Shown: in pieces, positions 59,568-64,000 of the stretch
Numbering within the stretch: the stretch's first letter is position 1
Layout of the letters: each line of letters starts with the position of its first letter
Source: JBCCMQ01 sp039179985
Lineage (GTDB): Bacteria > Pseudomonadota > Alphaproteobacteria > Rhodobacterales > Rhodobacteraceae
Length of the DNA: 64,000 bases
Direction: 5' to 3'
NCBI GenBank assembly: GCA_039179985.1
Contig: JBCDED010000006.1
Span: 1-64,000 of the forward strand
Program-made: the position numbers and the translations under genes
Notes under the pieces: model-generated
What the model saw: the letters and a program-made list of their open reading frames with translations, nothing else
The model's database searches: none
Told to the model about the DNA's origin: nothing

Positions 59568-60563
59568 TCAATCGCCCCAGTGCGGGGGCAGCTCCCGCAT
59601 GCGCGCCAGTACGTCCACGCCAAGCTGCGCGTAGACATGCAGCATGTCCACGAGAACCCAGTTCTCGCGGATCAGGTCTCCTTCCACCCGCCAGAAATCA
59701 AGGCTGCGCATGGTCAGCTTCGTGTCAGTTGGCGGTAGGCCCAGCCAGCCGCTTCCCGACAAGGTCATCTCCATCCCGGGCCAGGCCGTGAACCCCACAT
59801 AGTCGCCTTCGCCAAAAAAGTGACCCTCGTCCACCAGCCCTCGCCGGTCAGGCATCGCCGCCAGAAAGGGTGCCTGATGGTGGGCACGAAACCCCTTGAT
59901 GCCGCGGGCGGTCCCGATGCTCGAGGGACCATACCACGACGCGCGCGGATGCCAGTAGCGATCAAGCTGCATTGCGGCCACGCCTTCGGTACTCCGGCTG
60001 AGCCCGGTCAGCATGTCGCCAACGGTTTTTAGTGCTGCGGACCCATCGCCCGAGACCGACAGTCCGTCCTGTGCGTTGGGCCCCGGAACATGCCATTCCC
60101 GCCCGAGGCTTGGCACCATTGGCCAGGCACCGGCCTGCATCATCAGTTCCGGGATATCCCAGAGCGCCTGCATCTCGACGGCACGGTCACCGTCCACGCG
60201 AAAGAATTCGTGAAACCGCATGTGTGCCGTGCGGCCCGTGGGCGGAATGCCAAGCCAGGGCGCTTCGAATGTGCCGATATAGGCGCCGCAGAGGCCGACC
60301 CACATCTGACCGCGCCCGTCCGGCCCGGCCATCCGGATCGTCTCGCGCCGCTCAAGGTCCGGCATGGCAGCATAAAGCGGCCCAAGCGCGTCTTTAAAGA
60401 AAGCCTCCGGGCCATCCAGGGTCTCAAAGGGATGCGCAAGTTTGATCGGCGCATCCCGAGAAAAAACCGCGTTCAGTGCCGCGCGGGCCTCTTTCGGCGT
60501 GGAGTCCCAGAGCTTTTTCAGCGGGTCCAGAACCGCTTTGGCGGCGGCGGGGGGCCCGTTCAC
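59568..60563 (-). CDS. Two-domain SnoaL/NTF2-like protein, subtype B (copy 2)
   Basis: 331 aa, GTG start coupled to the preceding dehydrogenase stop (GTGA). N-terminal domain includes PFETLDGPEAFFKDALGPLYAAMPDLERRE and YIGTFEAPWLGIPPTGRTAHMRFHEFFRVDGDRAVEMQALWDIPELMMQAGAWP. C-terminal domain includes YWHPRASWYGPSSIGTARGIKGFRAHHQAPFLAAMPDRR and RENWVLVDMLHVYAQLGVDVLARM. It is the counterpart of 47177-48166 (WYGP-SIG and ENWVL-D-QLGV shared). Probably acts with the dehydrogenase; the reaction is unknown. Confidence 0.82.
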   Translation of the reverse strand: MNGPPAAAKAVLDPLKKLWDSTPKEARAALNAVFSRDAPIKLAHPFETLDGPEAFFKDALGPLYAAMPDLERRETIRMAGPDGRGQMWVGLCGAYIGTFEAPWLGIPPTGRTAHMRFHEFFRVDGDRAVEMQALWDIPELMMQAGAWPMVPSLGREWHVPGPNAQDGLSVSGDGSAALKTVGDMLTGLSRSTEGVAAMQLDRYWHPRASWYGPSSIGTARGIKGFRAHHQAPFLAAMPDRRGLVDEGHFFGEGDYVGFTAWPGMEMTLSGSGWLGLPPTDTKLTMRSLDFWRVEGDLIRENWVLVDMLHVYAQLGVDVLARMRELPPHWGD

Positions 60564-61885
60564 TCGGCAGCGTCCCGGTACGGGGCCGCCTCGCCGTAGG
60601 GCACGTTGATCCCGCCATAGCGCCGGACGCGAACATTGCACTGCTCGGCGTGGCCGACAAAACCTTCGAGCATGCAAAGGCGCGAGCCGTACTCGCCGAC
60701 GAGCGTCGCCGCCTCGTCGCTGACGACCTTCTGGTAGGAATGGGTCTTGATGAACTTACCGACCCAGAGCCCGCCTGTGTATCGCCCCGCCTTTTTCGTT
60801 GGCAGCGTGTGGTTGGTGCCGATCACCTTGTCGCCATTGGCAACGTTGGTACGCGGGCCAAGGAAAAGCGCGCCGTAGTTGGTCATACGCTCAAGGAACC
60901 AGTCATCGCGATCGGTCATGACCTGTACGTGTTCCGACGCGATATCTTCACTGACCGCGAGCATTTCGTCGTGGTCGGCGCAGACGATGACCTCGCCGTA
61001 ATCTTCCCATGATACACGGGCGGTTTCCGCCGTCGGCAGGATCTCAAGCAAGCGCTCGATCTCGGCCATGGAGTCATCGGCCAGTTTGCGCGAATTGGTG
61101 ATCAGCACTGCGGGAGAGTTGTAGCCGTGCTCGGCCTGTCCCAGAAGATCGGTCGCGCACATCTCACCATCGACGGTCTCGTCGGCGATCACGCAGGTCT
61201 CGGTCGGGCCTGCGAAAAGATCGATCCCCACGCGCCCGAAAAGCTGGCGCTTGGCTTCGGCGACAAAGGCGTTGCCGGGTCCAACGAGCATATCCACGGG
61301 CTTGATCGTTTCGGTGCCGAGCGCCATTGCGCCCACAGCCTGCACGCCGCCCAGAACGAGGATTTCATCTGCCCCGCCCATCTGCATGGCGGCCACGATC
61401 GCCGGATGCGGTTTGCCGTCCACGGGTGGCGCAGAGGCCACGATGCGCTTTACGCCCGCCACCTTGGCCGTAAGCACCGACATATGCGCCGAGGCTACCA
61501 TCGGAAACTTGCCGCCCGGCACGTAACAGCCGACAGAGTTCACGGGGATGTTCTTGTGGCCCAGGATCACACCGGGCAGCGTTTCGACCTCCACATCGGT
61601 CATCGACGCCCTCTGCGCTTCGGCGAACCGGCGAATCTGGTCCTGTGCAAAACGGATGTCGTCCATTTCGCGGGTGCTCACCTGCTGCATGGCCGCTTCG
61701 ATTTCCGAGGGCGTCAGGCGGAAGGCCTGTGGTTCGTAGTTGTCGAACTTCGCGCTCAATTCTTTGACCGCTGCGTCGCCACGTGTCTCGATGTCGCCGA
61801 GGATGCCCTCGACGATACCGCGGACCTTCGCGTCATCCTCGGCTCTGTCGGCCGCCGGTTTCCCGCGCTTGAGATATTCTGCCAT
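60560..61885 (-). CDS. Histidinol dehydrogenase-family protein, probable sulfopropanediol 3-dehydrogenase (HpsN-like)
   Basis: 441 aa. HisD-family blocks are present: PGGKFPMVASAHMSVLTAKVAGVKR, DLFAGPTETCVIADE, QAEHGYNSPAV, ASEHVQVMTD (the catalytic Glu-His pair of HisD), NHTLPTKKAGRYTGGLWVGKF and EGFVGHAEQCNVRVRRYGG. It is not accompanied by his genes. Its start MAEYLKRGK and the KFIKTHSYQ region resemble the HpsN branch, which oxidises 2,3-dihydroxypropane-1-sulfonate to sulfolactate. The neighbours (SnoaL-like, LacI operator, sulfonate genes in the window) support a polyol or sulfo-polyol dehydrogenase. The substrate remains inference. Confidence 0.72.
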   Translation of the reverse strand: MAEYLKRGKPAADRAEDDAKVRGIVEGILGDIETRGDAAVKELSAKFDNYEPQAFRLTPSEIEAAMQQVSTREMDDIRFAQDQIRRFAEAQRASMTDVEVETLPGVILGHKNIPVNSVGCYVPGGKFPMVASAHMSVLTAKVAGVKRIVASAPPVDGKPHPAIVAAMQMGGADEILVLGGVQAVGAMALGTETIKPVDMLVGPGNAFVAEAKRQLFGRVGIDLFAGPTETCVIADETVDGEMCATDLLGQAEHGYNSPAVLITNSRKLADDSMAEIERLLEILPTAETARVSWEDYGEVIVCADHDEMLAVSEDIASEHVQVMTDRDDWFLERMTNYGALFLGPRTNVANGDKVIGTNHTLPTKKAGRYTGGLWVGKFIKTHSYQKVVSDEAATLVGEYGSRLCMLEGFVGHAEQCNVRVRRYGGINVPYGEAAPYRDAAE

Positions 61886-61970
61886 GTTAAATCCTTCCTA
61901 TCCGCCACAGGGGACTCGGGCCCCGGGGTTCGGCGCGAGCATAGGGAAAGGTGTGGGCGGCTCAAGCAAT

Positions 61971-61990
61971 TTTTGCATACGCATGCAAAA
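61971..61990. promoter_or_regulatory. LacI-type operator palindrome at the hpsN-like promoter
   Basis: TTTTGCATAC/GCATGCAAAA, symmetric at 18 of 20 positions, 85 bases upstream of the dehydrogenase start and 3 bases beyond the end of the next gene. Shares arms and centre with 47081-47100 and 58554-58571. Marks the three operons as one regulon. Confidence 0.75.
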
Positions 61991-61993
61991 CAA

Positions 61994-62980
61994 TCATTCC
62001 AGCCTGCCCATACCTTGCTGAATGGCCCATGCGACGATGTCGGCGGTCACGCTATCGGTCATCGCCGGGCTCATAATATCGCCCGCGATCACATGGCTCT
62101 CGGGGTCGCTGCCCGGCATCATATCCACCGACAGGATTTGCCCACCTGCGCCCCAGCGGGCCGCGAACGCCCGCGTCGCCTGTGGATCCACAACGGCATC
62201 GTCATCGGAAAAAAGGAAGAGCGCCGGTATGTCCGGCGTCCCAATGTCCAGACGGTCGACGTATCTGACCAGCGCCGCCATGGGCAGGATCGACACAGTC
62301 GGGTAACGCGTCGTCCAGTAGTCCGTCTGTTCTGGCCGCCGCACTTCCCAGGCCCGTTCCACCCCGACAACAAGCGGCACCCAGGTGCGCGCGAAGGGCC
62401 AGGTCAGAAGGAAGGCCAGCGGATCGTTCACCCGGAAGTTCGGGGACACGAAAACGATGCCCGCCACGTCGCGGGACAGGACCGGATCGATGGGGATCAA
62501 CGCCGAGAGCGTCCCGCCCGTGGACATGGCGATAACCAGTACCCGGTCGCCAGCACGGCGCGCCACCTCCAGCCCTTCGGCCAGATCCTGCACCCAATCG
62601 TTCACTGTCGCCTCGCCCATAGCGTCCCCAGGCCGACCATGCCCGGCAAGCCGCGTGAAGACTAGGTTCGCGCCAAGGGCGGCCGCCACCTGATCGGGGA
62701 CCGGGCGCATCTCTTGAGAGGTGGCCGAAAAGCCGTGGATATAAAGGACCGACGACGGCGTTCTTTCGCCTGGCGCGCCATACCAGAGAACCCGCTTGCG
62801 GGCAGAGTCCTTTACGTCGCCCAAAGTATCTTCGACACCCGTCAAGTAGGCATCGAGGTCGTCGCCAATGGCCGACGGATCGAACCGCACCTCGGTGTCC
62901 ACAGGCTCACGCATGCCAAATCCCCAGATGCCGATCACAAGCGCGCCCAGGATCAGGCAGATCCGGACCAGCGCCCACAT
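61994..62980 (-). CDS. Membrane-anchored alpha/beta hydrolase
   Basis: 328 aa. An N-terminal hydrophobic helix (ICLILGALVIGIWGFGM, about 7-23) anchors the protein. LYIHGFSATSQEM is the oxyanion loop, LAGHGRPG follows, and VIAMSTGGTLS gives the nucleophile Ser at about residue 153. Asp in LFSDDDAVVDP and His in ESHVIAGD complete the triad. Probably a carboxylesterase or lipase facing the periplasm. It is followed after 3 bases by the palindrome of the hpsN-like operon and lies 3 bases downstream of the next hydrolase gene. Confidence 0.8.
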   Translation of the reverse strand: MWALVRICLILGALVIGIWGFGMREPVDTEVRFDPSAIGDDLDAYLTGVEDTLGDVKDSARKRVLWYGAPGERTPSSVLYIHGFSATSQEMRPVPDQVAAALGANLVFTRLAGHGRPGDAMGEATVNDWVQDLAEGLEVARRAGDRVLVIAMSTGGTLSALIPIDPVLSRDVAGIVFVSPNFRVNDPLAFLLTWPFARTWVPLVVGVERAWEVRRPEQTDYWTTRYPTVSILPMAALVRYVDRLDIGTPDIPALFLFSDDDAVVDPQATRAFAARWGAGGQILSVDMMPGSDPESHVIAGDIMSPAMTDSVTADIVAWAIQQGMGRLE

Positions 62981-62983
62981 GGC

Positions 62984-63739
62984 TCAACGGCCCAGGGGCC
63001 GGGACATATCCCCGACTGTGCGTTCGATCAGGTCGAGGCACTCAGGCGTCGAGAAGCGATGATCGGCCCCCTTTACGATGGTCAGACGCAAATCCTCACA
63101 GTTTGCGTGCGCCATCAGGCCCAGCTGCACCCGCATCTCCACATCGACGTCGGCATCGCCGTAAAGCAGACGCACCGGAAAGGGCAACGGCAGCGGTTCG
63201 CGCAGAACGAGCGTGTTCCGCCCTTCCTCGATCAGTCTGCGGGTGATCACGTAGGGCTCGCCGTACTCGGACGGAAGGCTGAGTTTGCCCTCGGTCAGCA
63301 GCGTCTCACGCTCGGCTTCGGAAAAGCCGGCCCACATGCTGTCTTCGGTAAAATCAGGCGCCGCGGCGATCCCGACGAGCGCGGCCACCCTATCCGGATT
63401 CGCCCTTGCAAAAAGCAGAGAAATCCAGCCGCCCATGGACGACCCCACCAGGATCTGCGGGCCCTCGGTCAAGGCAATGATCGCCGCGGCGGCATCTTCG
63501 AACCAATCGCCGATGGAGCCGTCTTCGAAGCCTTCTGAAGACTCGCCGTGCCCGGAATAATCGAACCGCAGGAACTGCCGTCCATTCGCCTTAGCCCAGG
63601 CTTCGAGGTGCAGGGCCTTGGTACCGCCCATGTCCGATTTGAAACCGCCAAGAAACACGATACCCGGACCCGCACCGACCGTCCGGTGATAGGCTATTTG
63701 CCGTCCGGTTGATGTGGAGAGCATATCGGGAGCGGTCAT
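62984..63739 (-). CDS. Alpha/beta hydrolase, ABHD10-like
   Basis: 251 aa. FLGGFKSDMGGTKALHLEAWA near the N-terminus and FDYSGHGESSEGFEDGSIGDWFEDA match the bacterial ABHD10/palmitoyl-thioesterase-like group. VGSSMGGWISL supplies the nucleophile Ser at about residue 100, LYGDADVDVEM the Asp, and GADHRFSTPECL the His. Family members include acyl-protein thioesterases and esterases. Operon with the anchored hydrolase downstream (3-base gap). Confidence 0.82.
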   Translation of the reverse strand: MTAPDMLSTSTGRQIAYHRTVGAGPGIVFLGGFKSDMGGTKALHLEAWAKANGRQFLRFDYSGHGESSEGFEDGSIGDWFEDAAAAIIALTEGPQILVGSSMGGWISLLFARANPDRVAALVGIAAAPDFTEDSMWAGFSEAERETLLTEGKLSLPSEYGEPYVITRRLIEEGRNTLVLREPLPLPFPVRLLYGDADVDVEMRVQLGLMAHANCEDLRLTIVKGADHRFSTPECLDLIERTVGDMSRPLGR

Positions 63740-63829
63740 GTGGCAGGCGTCCTAGGCAGTGATCGGTTTCGGTCTTGTCGCCTAAGAGCACGCCATTGGG
63801 AAGGTGGTTTTGCGTCGCCAGCAACGGCG

Positions 63830-64000
63830 CTAACTTTGGCCCTGCGCTGCATCGGCCCGGCCCATAAAGACCGGCACCAGACCCGACAGGATCAAAAGAC
63901 GCGCAACATGGCAGGCGGCGACAAAGCCCGGGTTGGCGCCTAGGGCAAGGCCCATGGCGATCATCGTCTCAAGCCCGCCGGGCGCAAACGCCACCAGCAC
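63830..64000 (-). CDS. AbrB-family integral membrane protein, C-terminal end (5' part outside window)
   Basis: The last 56 codons are readable on the minus strand to a TAG at 63830-63832. The sequence VAFAPGGLETMIAMGLALGANPGFVAACHVARLLIL matches the conserved late helix of the AbrB (ammonia monooxygenase-like) membrane family, whose FAPGGL motif is diagnostic. The family are predicted transporters, unrelated to the AbrB DNA-binding regulator. The region 63740-63829 holds nothing else I can identify. Confidence 0.8.
   Translation of the reverse strand: MLVAFAPGGLETMIAMGLALGANPGFVAACHVARLLILSGLVPVFMGRADAAQGQS

Noticed and set aside
60560..61885. Biosynthetic histidinol dehydrogenase (hisD)
   Set aside because: Family motifs fit, but no his genes are nearby; the operator, SnoaL-like partner and sulfonate surroundings point to an HpsN-like catabolic dehydrogenase.
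63830..64000. AbrB DNA-binding regulator
   Set aside because: The FAPGGL helix belongs to the AbrB-family membrane proteins, not the swapped-hairpin DNA-binding domain.

Overview
The window is dense, GC-rich DNA from an alphaproteobacterium, almost certainly a marine Rhodobacteraceae (Roseobacter-group) bacterium. The combination pointing there is TauR/Tpa/Xsc taurine dissimilation, a SoeABC-type sulfite dehydrogenase, a PhaR-PhaP-PhaC-PhaZ polyhydroxyalkanoate (PHA) locus, an unfused seven-gene Mrp antiporter operon and a SelD fused to an FAD oxidoreductase. Genes are packed very tightly, with many 1-4 base stop/start overlaps and several tail-to-tail overlaps. I see no rRNA, tRNA, CRISPR array, insertion sequence or prophage. 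No gene-free stretch exceeds about 230 bases.

Layout. 1-6.7 kb (minus): 5' part of an FMN-binding glutamate-synthase-like gene, then mrpG-A, a Na+/H+ antiporter. 6.9-8.0 kb: an outer-membrane beta-barrel protein. 8.2-13.9 kb (plus): an AttEFGH-like ABC system with a secreted lipocalin-like AttH, a PNPOx-like flavoprotein and the tRNA 2-selenouridine synthase mnmH. selD (minus) overlaps mnmH tail to tail. 16.1-17.7 kb: a hydrolase fused to a membrane domain. 17.6-25.0 kb (minus): an eight-gene operon with an NMT1/THI5-type ABC importer, a cytosine-deaminase-like amidohydrolase, an FAD oxidoreductase, two flavodoxin-fold reductases and a creatininase-family hydrolase; this looks like uptake and breakdown of a nitrogen heterocycle. 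25.2-26.3 kb: RidA and a kinase-like protein.

26.3-41.4 kb is an organosulfonate region. tpa and tauR diverge across a perfect 12-bp direct repeat; xsc, pta and citrate synthase follow; then soeA, two unrelated genes, soeB and soeC. The predicted flow is taurine to sulfoacetaldehyde to acetyl phosphate plus sulfite, with acetyl phosphate going to acetyl-CoA and sulfite oxidised to sulfate at the membrane.

40.4-61.9 kb carries a dispersed system wrapped around the PHA locus. It has four two-domain SnoaL/NTF2-like proteins (two subtypes, two copies each), two LacI-type regulators, a sugar-type ABC importer, a short-chain dehydrogenase and a histidinol-dehydrogenase-family enzyme resembling sulfopropanediol dehydrogenase HpsN. 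Three near-identical palindromes (core TTGCAnACGnnTGCAA) lie at the three promoters, which suggests one LacI-controlled regulon for a polyol or sulfo-polyol. One of the lacI genes has a one-base frameshift placed exactly in an arm of a perfect 15-bp inverted repeat.

48.2-52.7 kb is the PHA locus, with a textbook PhaR-type palindrome upstream of phaP. 52.8-55.8 kb holds a Pro/Ala-rich membrane protein, a bicupin and a small secreted protein. The window ends with two alpha/beta hydrolases and the 3' end of an AbrB-family membrane protein.
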